Assembly (NCBI GenBank): GCA_017407325.1
Contig: JAFQWV010000020.1
Span: forward strand, 88,343-152,342
From: Clostridia bacterium
GTDB taxonomy: Bacteria; Bacillota; Clostridia; Christensenellales; Borkfalkiaceae
Direction of reading: 5' to 3'
Length of the DNA stretch: 64,000 nt
The translations under genes were made by a program, and so were the position numbers. Position 1 is the first letter of the stretch. Every line of letters starts with the position of its first letter. Below, in pieces: positions 27,759 to 36,609 of this stretch. A model generated the notes under the pieces. That model had not been told where the DNA came from and ran no database searches. It was given only the letters and a program-made list of their open reading frames with translations.

Positions 27759-29094
27759 CAAGACTTAAAACGATTTTTATAAACGCTTCACCACGCGCTT
27801 CAAAGCCTGAAAACATATCAAAGCTTGAAGATGCCGGACTAAGCAAAACCGCGCCCCCTTTTTCACATTCCATTTCAGCAATTTTTACTGCACTTTCAAA
27901 GTCGCCCGTCACCGTCACACTATCAAAGCCACTACGCTTTGAAGAGTCAAGTAGCGAATATCTGTTTTCACCTGTAAGCACTGCGTGCGTTATGCACGAC
28001 GATGAAATTTTGTTAAAAAGCTCGTCGAACGAAAGACCTTTATCCTTACCGCCTAAAATTACAACGGTAGGCACAGTCATAGAATTTATCGCCTTAATAG
28101 TAGCATCTGGATTAGTTGCTTTTGAATCGTTATAAAACTTTATCCCGTCAATTTCTTTAACAAGTTCTATTCTATGCTTGACTCCGTTAAAGTTTTCAAC
28201 GGCATCGCAAATTGCGCTAGTATCAATATCCAAGATTTTAGAAACGCAAATGGAAGCAAGAACGTTTTCAAGATTATGCGCTCCACTAAGCGCAATCTCT
28301 GAAGTCGGCATAATAAATTCACCCATATAGTAAATATTTCCATCTACTACGTAACAGCCTGAAATCTTCTCTTTTAACGAAAAAAACACCACCTTACAGC
28401 GCGCAGTCTTTGAAAATTCACGAACTTTTTCATCATCGTAATTAAGTACGCAAAATTCGCTTTCACGCATATTGGTTAAAATTCTTTTTTTCAGATACAC
28501 ATAGTTATCCATATTATAGTGGCGCGAAAGATGATCGGGCGTAATATTTAAAACTACGGCAATATGCGGACAAAAGCTATGTACCGATTCAAGCTGAAAG
28601 CTTGAAACTTCAGTTACTGCGTAAGTATTTTCCGTAAGATTATCTACGTTTTCGCAAATAGGACTTCCTATGTTCCCAACAGAAATCGCCTTTTCGCCCG
28701 CCTTATTCAATATTTCTGTAAGCATCGAACAAGTCGTCGTTTTACCGTTCGTTCCCGTCACAGCTATAATTGGCGACTTAATCAAAAGACTACCTAATTC
28801 AAGCTCGCCTATTACTCTTTTTCTTAAACGCTTTGCAGTAAGTGGAATTTTATGGTCGATTGGAACACCCGGGCTTATAACTACAATATCACACCAATTA
28901 ATCGCGCTATCAATATCGGTGCGCGCATCAACTGCGCCGAGCATTAAAAGCTCTTGAATACTTTTTGAAATAAAATCGGAGTTTGAGTCGTCGTAAACCA
29001 TACATTTCCCACCACGAAGTAGAAGCTGTTTGGTTGCACTCAGTCCACTTTTTGCTATACCTACAATTAAAAAATTACTTTTTGATATTAACAC
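27751..29094 (-). CDS. murD: UDP-N-acetylmuramoyl-L-alanine--D-glutamate ligase MurD
   Basis: An ATP-dependent Mur ligase adding D-glutamate to UDP-MurNAc-L-Ala. N-terminal substrate domain with FLIVGIAKSGLSATKQL, ATP-binding P-loop VTGTNGKTTTCSML, and C-terminal domain with FYNDSKATNPDATIKAI and LGGKDKGLSFDEL are all present. Length 447 aa. The D-Glu substrate would be supplied by the MurI encoded upstream. It is 7 bp from mraY and overlaps ftsW. Confidence 0.95.
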   Translation of the reverse strand: MLISKSNFLIVGIAKSGLSATKQLLLRGGKCMVYDDSNSDFISKSIQELLMLGAVDARTDIDSAINWCDIVVISPGVPIDHKIPLTAKRLRKRVIGELELGSLLIKSPIIAVTGTNGKTTTCSMLTEILNKAGEKAISVGNIGSPICENVDNLTENTYAVTEVSSFQLESVHSFCPHIAVVLNITPDHLSRHYNMDNYVYLKKRILTNMRESEFCVLNYDDEKVREFSKTARCKVVFFSLKEKISGCYVVDGNIYYMGEFIMPTSEIALSGAHNLENVLASICVSKILDIDTSAICDAVENFNGVKHRIELVKEIDGIKFYNDSKATNPDATIKAINSMTVPTVVILGGKDKGLSFDELFNKISSSCITHAVLTGENRYSLLDSSKRSGFDSVTVTGDFESAVKIAEMECEKGGAVLLSPASSSFDMFSGFEARGEAFIKIVLSLDE

Positions 29095-29101
29095 TTTTCA
29101 C

Positions 29102-30085
29102 CTACACAAAAGTTATTATTGACACCAACCCAGCCAAAAAAGTTACAACCGAATACCAGAACACAATTTTCGGCTCGCTTACGCCCTTATGCTGAAAGTG
29201 GTGATGTAAAGGCGCCATTAAAAATACGCGCTTTTTAGTAAGTTTATAATAACCTACCTGTATAATAACTGATATGCCAGAGAGTACGAACATTATTCCA
29301 ATTATTGGAATATATAATGCGTTTCCACTAAAAATCATAATTGAAGCAAACAGCCCACCAAGCGCAAGCGAGCCTGTATCCCCCATAAACACACTTGCTT
29401 TATGCGTATTAAAAATCAAAAACCCCAAAAGCCCACCCACGCAAGAAATTGATAGATAGGATAGATTATGGAACTCGTCAAGTTTTGCATAAATGTTCAC
29501 GGTAGCCGTTTGTAAAAGTATTAAAACTGCTGAAAACAAAAAGCAGATTGCGCTACAACTTGATGCCAAGCCGTCTAGTCCGTCGGTAAGATTTACACAG
29601 TTTGTAGTCGCTAAAAAAACAAACACACAAAGTGGAATATACCAAAAACCTATATCAATAACTTTTTTGGTAAAAGGAATATAGAGTTTATTAAGACCTA
29701 GCCTATACGAAAAAATTGCAGAAATTACGGCAACTGCAATTAAAAACAGGGTTTTTTGCATAGGAGTAAGCCCTTCGTTTTTAGCAAATTTCACTTTAAT
29801 AAAATCGTCTAAAAATCCAACTATTCCAAAACCGATAAAAACTAGACAGGATAAAATTGATATAACCTTCTCCCCCTTTGACAGTAAAAAGAAAGTTATA
29901 ACTATGCTCGTGACAAAAAACAGACCACCCATTGTGGGTGTTCCGCTTTTATCAAAATGTTCTTTTAAATATTTAAGTATGCTTTGTTTTGCCTTCAACC
30001 GTCTTAAAAACGGAATTGTTAAAAGTCCGAATATAAACGTTATGGCAAGTGAAATTATGCAAATTAAAATAATCCGTTTAATCAT
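29102..30085 (-). CDS. mraY: phospho-N-acetylmuramoyl-pentapeptide transferase MraY
   Basis: An integral membrane enzyme that transfers phospho-MurNAc-pentapeptide to undecaprenyl phosphate to make lipid I. About ten membrane segments are present, with the motifs KSGTPTMGGLFF, NCVNLTDGLDGLA (catalytic Asp) and MAPLHHHFQ near the C-terminus. I chose the ATG at 30085, which overlaps the murE stop by eight bases; a TTG five codons upstream is possible. 327 aa is normal length. Confidence 0.95.
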   Translation of the reverse strand: MIKRIILICIISLAITFIFGLLTIPFLRRLKAKQSILKYLKEHFDKSGTPTMGGLFFVTSIVITFFLLSKGEKVISILSCLVFIGFGIVGFLDDFIKVKFAKNEGLTPMQKTLFLIAVAVISAIFSYRLGLNKLYIPFTKKVIDIGFWYIPLCVFVFLATTNCVNLTDGLDGLASSCSAICFLFSAVLILLQTATVNIYAKLDEFHNLSYLSISCVGGLLGFLIFNTHKASVFMGDTGSLALGGLFASIMIFSGNALYIPIIGIMFVLSGISVIIQVGYYKLTKKRVFLMAPLHHHFQHKGVSEPKIVFWYSVVTFLAGLVSIITFV

Positions 30086-31520
30086 TACCAATAAAATCAA
30101 GCACTACGCGTTTATCACTAAACTCGTGCTTCACCCCTAAAATATCTTGATAGTTTTCAGAACCCTTTCCTGCTATCAGTAAAGTATCCCCCTTTTCAAG
30201 ATTTTTAAGCGCGTAAATAATAGCTTTTTCGCGAGATTGAATACAAATATAATCGCGAGTACTTTCACGAACGCCACGCTCGATATCGCAAATTATTTTC
30301 ATACCGTCTTCAAAGCGTGGATTGTCGCTTGTAATTACTACAAAATCACAAATATCGCCGGCAATTCTTCCCATAATAGGTCTTTTCTCTTTATCGCGAT
30401 TTCCCCCACAACCGAATACGCAATACAAATTCTTTTTTGTGACGTTGCGCGCAGAGATTAAACTTTTTTCAAGTCCGTCCGGTGTATGCGCATAATCTAC
30501 GTAAACGCTTGCGCCGAAAATTTCGGCTACCTTTTCCATTCGCCCAGAGATTGGCTCAAGCGAGTTTAATGAAGATGCTATCACCTTTTCGTCAACGCCT
30601 AAAACTTTAGCGCAGGTTGACGCGCCTAACGAATTATATACGTTAAACCTTCCTAAGAGCTTGCAATTTACTTTTAATATCTTATCAAAAAGGTTTACAA
30701 CGTACGACGTACCACTGGAAATTTCCTTAATGTTTACAGCAAAAACGTCGCTAGGATTTTCTATTCCATAGCTAAGACCACCTTGAGATAAATAAAGCTT
30801 AAGTCCAAGACCGTCGTCAACGTTTATAATCGCATTTTTACACGCTTTAGTTTTAAATGGAAAAGCTTTTACGTTTTCATAGCTTTGAAAATCTTTAAAA
30901 AAGTCTAAATGGTCTTGCGTGCAGTTTGTAAATATCAACGCTTCAAAATTAATACAAGAAAGTTTTTTATAAAATATTGCGTGAGCAGAATATTCTATCG
31001 TAACGTACTCTGCCCCAAGCTCGACAAGTTTATTTAAAGTTGAAAATAGTAAAGTCGGATCTGGCGTAGTAAGCTCTTGTTCGATATTAAAGTTTTCAAA
31101 ATGAATACCAAGCGTTCCAATATATGCAGTTCTTTTTCCTGCTGAATTTAAGATATGCTGTAAAATCTTACACGTAGAAGTTTTACCGTTTGTTCCAACT
31201 ACACCAATAATTTTTAACTTTTTTTCAGGATTTTGATAAAAATTTGAACAAAATACTGAAAAAGCCATTCTAATATCGTCAACACAAACAGCTTCAGCAC
31301 CTAATTTTTCAAGCCCTACAAGGCTTGTAACAACGGCCTTCGCCCCGTGGCTTATCGCTTTTTGAATATACTCTTTAGCCGTTTCAAAATCTTGCTTCAG
31401 GCAGATAAATAAACAATTATCTTTTACTTTATCAGGTTCAAATTCTACTTGATTAATTTCAATTTCGCCGTCAAATTTTTCTTTCGTGGGAAAATCTTTC
31501 ACTATTTCCCTTAAAAGCAT
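30078..31520 (-). CDS. murE: UDP-MurNAc-L-Ala-D-Glu--meso-diaminopimelate ligase MurE
   Basis: Adds the third stem-peptide residue. P-loop VVGTNGKTSTCKIL is near residue 110. The specificity motif is DNPR (in VVITSDNPRFEDG, near residue 406), which is diagnostic of diaminopimelate-adding rather than lysine-adding enzymes, so the cell wall is predicted to be DAP-type. Length 480 aa. Directly downstream of ftsI with an AAGGAG site. murF, which normally follows, is absent: mraY comes next. Confidence 0.94.
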   Translation of the reverse strand: MLLREIVKDFPTKEKFDGEIEINQVEFEPDKVKDNCLFICLKQDFETAKEYIQKAISHGAKAVVTSLVGLEKLGAEAVCVDDIRMAFSVFCSNFYQNPEKKLKIIGVVGTNGKTSTCKILQHILNSAGKRTAYIGTLGIHFENFNIEQELTTPDPTLLFSTLNKLVELGAEYVTIEYSAHAIFYKKLSCINFEALIFTNCTQDHLDFFKDFQSYENVKAFPFKTKACKNAIINVDDGLGLKLYLSQGGLSYGIENPSDVFAVNIKEISSGTSYVVNLFDKILKVNCKLLGRFNVYNSLGASTCAKVLGVDEKVIASSLNSLEPISGRMEKVAEIFGASVYVDYAHTPDGLEKSLISARNVTKKNLYCVFGCGGNRDKEKRPIMGRIAGDICDFVVITSDNPRFEDGMKIICDIERGVRESTRDYICIQSREKAIIYALKNLEKGDTLLIAGKGSENYQDILGVKHEFSDKRVVLDFIGND

Positions 31521-31528
31521 GTTTCTCC

Positions 31529-33262
31529 TTAATTAAATGGTTTAATGTTTTTATGTTTTATTATCCCTTCAAAAACTTCTTTTACAATTGGCGCGGCAAC
31601 AGTCGAGCCGTAAGTTCCTCCAACGGGTTCGTCAACGATAGCAAGCGCTAAATATTCAGGACTTGACGATGGAAAAAAACCTATAAACGACATAACGTAC
31701 TTTCCTTGCGCGATAATTCCGTTTTCGTACTTTTGCGCAGTCCCGGTTTTTCCACCAACCTTATAACCTTCGATATAAGCATTTTTACCACTTCCTTGAC
31801 TTACTACGTTTTCTAAATAACTTGCTAAAATTTTACTTGCTTCTTGGCTTGCTACTTCGCTTATAAGTTTAGGCTCAATAACTTCTGCTATCCCAAGTTC
31901 TTTATCAAAAATTTCAGTTGCAAGCTGCGGTGAGTAATATTTGCCACCGTTCACGCACGCGCACGCGGCGGCGGCAAGCTGAATTGGAGTTACCGCAATA
32001 GTTTGCCCAAAACTTATTCTTGCCAAATCTCCATTCGTTACAGAATTTTCGTAAAGCACCATACCTATTGCTTCCCCGTTAAAATCAATGCCGGTTGCCG
32101 AGCCAAAATTAAGTCTGTTTACGTATTTATAAAAAGTATTCTTGCCAAGCGACAGCGCTATATCAACAAAGCAAGGGTTGCAACTGTTGTTTAGTGCTTC
32201 TTGCAAAGTTTCGTTAGAATGTTTTCCGTTTGCGTGCGTAGTCCAACACTTTATTTTTCGCCCGTCAACCATGCGATAGTTAGAAGAATTAAACACGTAA
32301 TTTAAAGAAAAAGCGTTTGAATTTCCATTTAAATGTTCTTCGATATTTGCAAGCGCAGTCACGATTTTAAAAGTTGAACCCGGCTCGTAAGAGTCGGCAA
32401 CTAAAGTATTTCTTGTAAGCTTGTTTAAGGTTTCGATATCGTCGCGTGGTAAATTATTTAGATCTAACGACGGTTTCGTCGCCATAGCTAAAACTCTACC
32501 GTTTTGTGGATTTAAAACGAGCACCGAACAGCTTTTTGGCGAATATCTGTTTACGACTTTATCTAAAGCACTTTCGCAAATTAACTGAATTTTAGCATCT
32601 ATTGATAGTTTGACACTTAGCCCGTTGGTTGCTTGAGCGTAATGTGGCGTAGAATTTTCGACGTCTTTTCCTACAAGGTCAGATTCGTATAAAATCTCCC
32701 CGTCGGTACCTTTTAAATATTTATCGTAATAAGCTTCAAGACCACATATTCCCGTTCCGTCAATCGACGTGTAGCCTAGCGTTTGCGATAGCATATCTGA
32801 ATACGGATAAACTCTAGTGTTATCGACTGAATAATACACGCCGTCGAGATGGTATTTTTCAAGTTCTATCGCCTTAGATTTATCAATTTGTCTTACAACC
32901 GTTATCTCAGATAAATTCTGCGATTTTATCTTATTTAAAAGTTTATTCTCATCTACTTCAAAAAGGTTTGATAAAGTTTTGGCTACAAGCGCTTCATCAG
33001 TCACACAGCGCGGTCTTACGTAAACTGCGTAAGACGTTTTATTCCCTGCGAGCAAGTCGCCGCTAGCATCGACAATTTCACCTCGAACGGCAGTAATTGG
33101 AAGCTCTCTGGTCCACTGGTCTATGGCAATTTCCCTTAAGTCCTTACCCCAAACTACTTGGATATAAAATGTTCTTGATAAAACGAGCAAAAAAATAAAG
33201 GCTATTCCGCAAATTAGCGAAAATAACCTCTTTCGTATAATCGTAACAGATATTTTATTAAT
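31529..33262 (-). CDS. ftsI: FtsI-type penicillin-binding transpeptidase, probable AUU start
   Basis: The septal class B PBP that crosslinks the peptidoglycan made by FtsW. The transpeptidase motifs are S296xxK (in EPGSTFKI), S360CN (NNSCNP) and K505TG (GGKTGTAQ), counted from the start proposed here. No PASTA domains follow, which argues against SpoVD. The first canonical start in this frame (TTG at 33190) falls inside the membrane segment. The open frame continues 24 codons upstream, giving a basic start and a full helix (LFSLICGIAFIFLLVLS). The only codon placed correctly behind AAGGAG is ATT at 33260-33262. Product 577 aa. Confidence 0.88.
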   Translation of the reverse strand: MNKISVTIIRKRLFSLICGIAFIFLLVLSRTFYIQVVWGKDLREIAIDQWTRELPITAVRGEIVDASGDLLAGNKTSYAVYVRPRCVTDEALVAKTLSNLFEVDENKLLNKIKSQNLSEITVVRQIDKSKAIELEKYHLDGVYYSVDNTRVYPYSDMLSQTLGYTSIDGTGICGLEAYYDKYLKGTDGEILYESDLVGKDVENSTPHYAQATNGLSVKLSIDAKIQLICESALDKVVNRYSPKSCSVLVLNPQNGRVLAMATKPSLDLNNLPRDDIETLNKLTRNTLVADSYEPGSTFKIVTALANIEEHLNGNSNAFSLNYVFNSSNYRMVDGRKIKCWTTHANGKHSNETLQEALNNSCNPCFVDIALSLGKNTFYKYVNRLNFGSATGIDFNGEAIGMVLYENSVTNGDLARISFGQTIAVTPIQLAAAACACVNGGKYYSPQLATEIFDKELGIAEVIEPKLISEVASQEASKILASYLENVVSQGSGKNAYIEGYKVGGKTGTAQKYENGIIAQGKYVMSFIGFFPSSSPEYLALAIVDEPVGGTYGSTVAAPIVKEVFEGIIKHKNIKPFN

Positions 33263-33279
33263 GGTAATCTCCTTGACGA

Positions 33280-33870
33280 TTACTTTGACATACCCATTTC
33301 AATTGCCTTTCTTTCAATTTCAGCATCACTTGAAACGATAGACAATTCGTCTTGTAATTCTTGTTGCTGAGTTTGAAGTGCTTGAATACGGGTTTCCATC
33401 ATAGCAACGTCGTTATTCATATTTCTTAAAAGTCTGGTATTTAAAACGATTAACGCAAAAATAGTAAGCACTACTATAGCATAAACTGCCATAAGTACTT
33501 TACCTTTAGAATTTACCTTATATTGCTTATCTTCTTCTCTAGCACGAAGTGATTCGTACTCATAAAGATGAGATGGATTTTCGATAGAAAGATTGCCTTT
33601 GATTTGGCTGTGAGATCTGTACGCCATAGTTTTAGCAGATGGCATAGTATCCTCTGTTTCATTAAGCTCGTAAGCCTTTGGAGCTGGAACCGTTTGTGGT
33701 TTAGCTTCTTCTTGTGGAGTATAATAGAGTAGTGACTCAAAATCGCCAAGATTGTTACTTACTTGTTGTTCGTTAATTTCATTACGTGCATATCCATCAT
33801 CGTGTGTTAAAGCGCTTCTTTCTCTAAAATCCACCATATAATCGTTGTGTTGTTCTCTGTTACTATTCAT
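33280..33870 (-). CDS. FtsL/DivIC-like bitopic septum protein with long cytoplasmic tail
   Basis: A 196-aa protein. Residues 1-123 are hydrophilic, low-complexity and probably cytoplasmic. One membrane segment follows (VLMAVYAIVVLTIFALIVL), then a leucine-zipper-like coiled coil rich in Gln and Glu (RIQALQTQQQELQDELS) and a short end. This is FtsL topology, and the place between rsmH and ftsI is that of ftsL. The cytoplasmic extension is much longer than in Bacillus FtsL. Sequence similarity in this family is low, so the name rests on topology and position. Confidence 0.75.
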   Translation of the reverse strand: MNSNREQHNDYMVDFRERSALTHDDGYARNEINEQQVSNNLGDFESLLYYTPQEEAKPQTVPAPKAYELNETEDTMPSAKTMAYRSHSQIKGNLSIENPSHLYEYESLRAREEDKQYKVNSKGKVLMAVYAIVVLTIFALIVLNTRLLRNMNNDVAMMETRIQALQTQQQELQDELSIVSSDAEIERKAIEMGMSK

Positions 33871-33912
33871 ATTATCTCTCCTTAAATTTTATTCCGCGAC
33901 TTTAACCTAACT

Positions 33913-34845
33913 TTAAACTCTTTCACAAATTCTCAGTTTTGCGCTTTTAGCACGGGGGTTAAAATCGACTTCTTCCTTACCCGCTACTATCGGTTTTTTA
34001 TTGACGAGTTCTATTTCACGTCGTTTACCGCAAACGCAAATCGGTAAACTTTTATCACAAATGCAATCGGTTTCGAGTTCTTTAAACGCATTTTTAATAA
34101 TTCTGTCCTCGAGTGAGTGGAAAGTAATAACCGCAAGTCTTCCACCCTTTTTTAAACCAAAAACTATATCCTTGACAGCTTCAGCTAAACCTTTTAGCTC
34201 GCCGTTTACTTCAATTCTGATAGCCTGAAAAGTTCTTTTTGCTGGATGTCCTTGATCGCCGTATTTTTTAGGAATTGATTTATCAATTATTTCGACCAAT
34301 CTTCCGCAAGTTTCAATTTTTTGAACTTGTCTTTCTTTGCAAATGTTTTTTGCGATATTATAAGCAAATTTTTCTTCGCCGTAATTTTTAATCACTTCGT
34401 AAAGTTCTTTCTCTGAATAGCCGTTTACGACGTCGTAAGCAGAAAAATCTGACTCTTCGTTCATTTTCATATTAAGTTTTTCTTCTTTTGCCATATAAGA
34501 AAAACCACGACTTCTGTCATCAAGTTGATAACTTGAAACGCCTAAGTCTAAAAGCGCACCGTCTAAAAGTTCCACACCAAGCTCGTCCACTATGCTTTTA
34601 AAATTTTTAAAATTATCGTGAACTAAAGTAAATCTACCGTCAAACTCTTTTAAGTTCTCTTTAGCAAACCTAATCGCTTCGGTATCTAAATCGGTTGCAA
34701 TAACTTTTACGTTATTTCCCCTTTTTAAAATTTCCTTAGTGTGACCTGCTAGCCCTAGCGTTCCGTCAAAATAAACGCCACCGTCTTTTATATTCAGCCC
34801 GTTCATACACTCTTCGAGCATTACGGATATATGCTTAAATTCCAT
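33913..34845 (-). CDS. rsmH: 16S rRNA (cytosine1402-N4)-methyltransferase RsmH (MraW)
   Basis: Methylates N4 of C1402 in the 16S rRNA decoding site. The start HISVMLEECMNGLNI, motif I region YFDGTLGLAGHTKEIL, the middle DLGVSSYQLDDRSRGFSY and the ITFHSLEDRIIKNAF segment are all canonical. Length 310 aa. It overlaps the 3' end of mraZ by 11 bases within a trinucleotide repeat and has no Shine-Dalgarno site, so translation is probably coupled to mraZ. Confidence 0.95.
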   Translation of the reverse strand: MEFKHISVMLEECMNGLNIKDGGVYFDGTLGLAGHTKEILKRGNNVKVIATDLDTEAIRFAKENLKEFDGRFTLVHDNFKNFKSIVDELGVELLDGALLDLGVSSYQLDDRSRGFSYMAKEEKLNMKMNEESDFSAYDVVNGYSEKELYEVIKNYGEEKFAYNIAKNICKERQVQKIETCGRLVEIIDKSIPKKYGDQGHPAKRTFQAIRIEVNGELKGLAEAVKDIVFGLKKGGRLAVITFHSLEDRIIKNAFKELETDCICDKSLPICVCGKRREIELVNKKPIVAGKEEVDFNPRAKSAKLRICERV

Positions 34846-35290
34846 TGTTGTTATTGTTGTTATTGTTTTTAAGCTTCTTTGACATCTTACTCATAAACGC
34901 CATAGTTCTGTTGAAGCTATCTTTATCGACTGCAAGTTCTTTGTAAGGAACAATTTCAAGATGGTCACCCATACCGATAACGTTTATGTCTTTACCTAAA
35001 CCAACGGCTTTAATAAACTTCGAATCAATAACGAAACGACCTTGAGTATCCGGCTTTGGGAAATCAATCATCATCATGTAGTTACGGTATTCTTCAAGTT
35101 CATCTTGGTCGTAAATGTCAATATTGTCATTGAAAGCCTTAAGTCTTTCTTCAATAGCAGCTTTAGGGAAAATGTTAATACAGCCGTGTCCTAAAACTAG
35201 AGCAAACTCATTACCCATTTCCTTAAATAAGGCAGGAATTCTTATTCTGTTTTTAGCGTCAATCGAATGTTTTGAAGTGCCTAAAAACAT
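34835..35290 (-). CDS. mraZ: transcriptional regulator MraZ
   Basis: First gene of the dcw cluster: a DNA-binding protein with two SpoVT/AbrB-like half domains (FLGTSKHSIDAKNRIRIPALF and a second around DTQGRFVIDSKF). MraZ binds repeats in its own promoter. I chose the ATG at 35290 behind GGGGGA; the frame is open for 21 more codons, but those lie upstream of the expected transcription start. The protein (151 aa) ends in eight consecutive asparagines encoded by an AAC/AAT repeat, which is unusual. Confidence 0.93.
   Translation of the reverse strand: MFLGTSKHSIDAKNRIRIPALFKEMGNEFALVLGHGCINIFPKAAIEERLKAFNDNIDIYDQDELEEYRNYMMMIDFPKPDTQGRFVIDSKFIKAVGLGKDINVIGMGDHLEIVPYKELAVDKDSFNRTMAFMSKMSKKLKNNNNNNNNGI
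34844..34869. repeat. AAC/AAT trinucleotide repeat at the mraZ-rsmH junction
   Basis: On the minus strand AACAAT units alternate with AAC for about 26 bases, encoding the poly-Asn end of MraZ and running into the rsmH start codon. Slippage by whole triplets would change only the Asn count; slippage by other lengths would alter the overlap. Confidence 0.8.
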
Positions 35291-35324
35291 ATACGAAATC
35301 CCCCTTGTTACTAATTGTAAATTC

Positions 35325-35353
35325 ATTATAGCAGAGAGTTTGTCCACTGTCAA
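35325..35353 (-). promoter_or_regulatory. consensus promoter of the dcw cluster with possible MraZ boxes
   Basis: TTGACA and TATAAT separated by exactly 17 bp on the minus strand, followed by a 28-base leader to mraZ. Two GTGG elements (complement of 35344-35347 and 35354-35357) overlap the -35 with a 10-bp period, as in known MraZ operator repeats. Confidence 0.8.
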
Positions 35354-35419
35354 CCACTTTTTGAAAATTTTTCGAATTTTTTTTAAATTTTTTTCATAAA
35401 ATTAGTATTTTGGACTAAA

Positions 35420-36169
35420 CTAATGTTTATCAAGTTTTTTAAGCAAAAAGTTATAAACTGCAAAATTGCGCATTTTATCTTCAAAAATAAAACTTTTTAA
35501 AGACATTTTTAAACTTTTTGTTTCACTTGGGCAAAAAGTAGACAAAAATCCCTTATCGTGGACACTCATCCCTAGCACCTCTGAAAATATTGTGCTATGG
35601 GGAAAAATTTTAGAAAATTCTTCTTTCAAAAAACAAAAGTGAGTGCAACCTAAAAGCAAAAAATTGAAATCTTTTCTGACCGATAAAAAATATTTTTGAA
35701 GGTCGATTTTAGACAAGTTTGACAAGTTGTTTTCAATCTCCAAAACAAGGTCTGACAAATCTAAAGTTTGAAGCAATTTTTGCTCTCGTTTTGCTTTCAT
35801 AATATATACACTATTAATCGTAGCCCTAGTTCCGACTAGCAAAGTAGAGCCAAAAAGGCTTGTTTGCACGAACGGATAAACGCCGTAAAAAACGAGGTCG
35901 GAAAAATGGAGTTTCAAATTATCTATAACACGAGTAGATAACGTGTTACACGCAAGCACGCAAACAGAAAAATCATAACATTTTTTTGCGCGCAAAATAT
36001 TTGTGTATGCAAGCTCAAAAAGTTCTTTTTCGCTCTTTTTTCCGTACGGCGCGTTCTTTTTATCTGACATATACAAATACTCAAATTCAGGACTTAATTT
36101 TTTAAGCTTTAATAAAACGTTAAGCCCACCTATTCCACTGTCGTAAACAAGTATTGTTTTTTTATCCAC
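35420..36169 (-). CDS. murI: glutamate racemase MurI
   Basis: Makes D-glutamate for MurD. The two catalytic cysteines sit in VLACNTLSTRV and LLLGCTHFCFL, and the start (DSGIGGLNVL) carries the conserved Asp-Ser. 249 aa, slightly short at the C-terminus. The start codon is GTG at 36167-36169. It lies upstream of the mraZ promoter and is read in the same direction, so it belongs functionally, though not necessarily transcriptionally, with the cell-wall cluster. Confidence 0.88.
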   Translation of the reverse strand: MDKKTILVYDSGIGGLNVLLKLKKLSPEFEYLYMSDKKNAPYGKKSEKELFELAYTNILRAKKCYDFSVCVLACNTLSTRVIDNLKLHFSDLVFYGVYPFVQTSLFGSTLLVGTRATINSVYIMKAKREQKLLQTLDLSDLVLEIENNLSNLSKIDLQKYFLSVRKDFNFLLLGCTHFCFLKEEFSKIFPHSTIFSEVLGMSVHDKGFLSTFCPSETKSLKMSLKSFIFEDKMRNFAVYNFLLKKLDKH

Positions 36170-36525
36170 AATTTATTGTATGAACACAAAAAATAATTTG
36201 TTTAGACAAAAATCAGCTCAATCTTTATAAAAAATTTAAACAATCAAATTTTAAAGCAATAATCTGCGTTTTTTAATTTTATTATCTGTTTTTTAATTAA
36301 ATATTTTTTTGAAAATGTCAACCTTAAAAAATGTCGATAACTTTTAAATTTTTGTCGATAACCCCAAAATTCCGACATTTTTCGCGCGATTTTTAGCATT
36401 TGAAATTTACCGTGTGGACAAATATATTTTTAACCAAAATTTACTAATTTTTATTAGTTTGAAAATTTTTGGTAAAAATAAAGTTTAATAAAATTAATAA
36501 TTTTATCAAATTACATTAAAATTTC
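36170..36525. other. AT-rich intergenic spacer between murI and rpsT
   Basis: About 440 bp separate murI and rpsT, the last 85 holding the rpsT promoter and RBS. The spacer is very AT-rich and contains two TGTCGATAAC copies and one isolated TGTGGACAA. I see no gene, tRNA or riboswitch in it. It may carry the murI promoter, which I could not place with confidence. Confidence 0.5.
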
Positions 36526-36554
36526 TTGCATATTTATATTTTTTATGCTAAAAT
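36526..36554 (+). promoter_or_regulatory. promoter of rpsT
   Basis: TTGCAT and TAAAAT separated by 17 bp with a TG just upstream of the -10 (extended -10 type). Confidence 0.75.
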
Positions 36555-36609
36555 ATCTTAGCAATTAAAGAAATTACCTAAATAAAGGTCATTATAAAGG
36601 AGAAACAAA

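Noticed and set aside
31529..33190. TTG at 33190 as the ftsI start
   Set aside because: It falls inside the transmembrane segment, has no ribosome site, and leaves a conserved-looking upstream frame unused.
36162..36421. TTATCCACA at 36162-36170 and TGTGGACAA at 36413-36421 as DnaA boxes of a replication origin
   Set aside because: The first lies on the GTG start of murI and is explained by coding sequence. There is no cluster of boxes, no dnaA or dnaN nearby, and gene orientation does not switch here.
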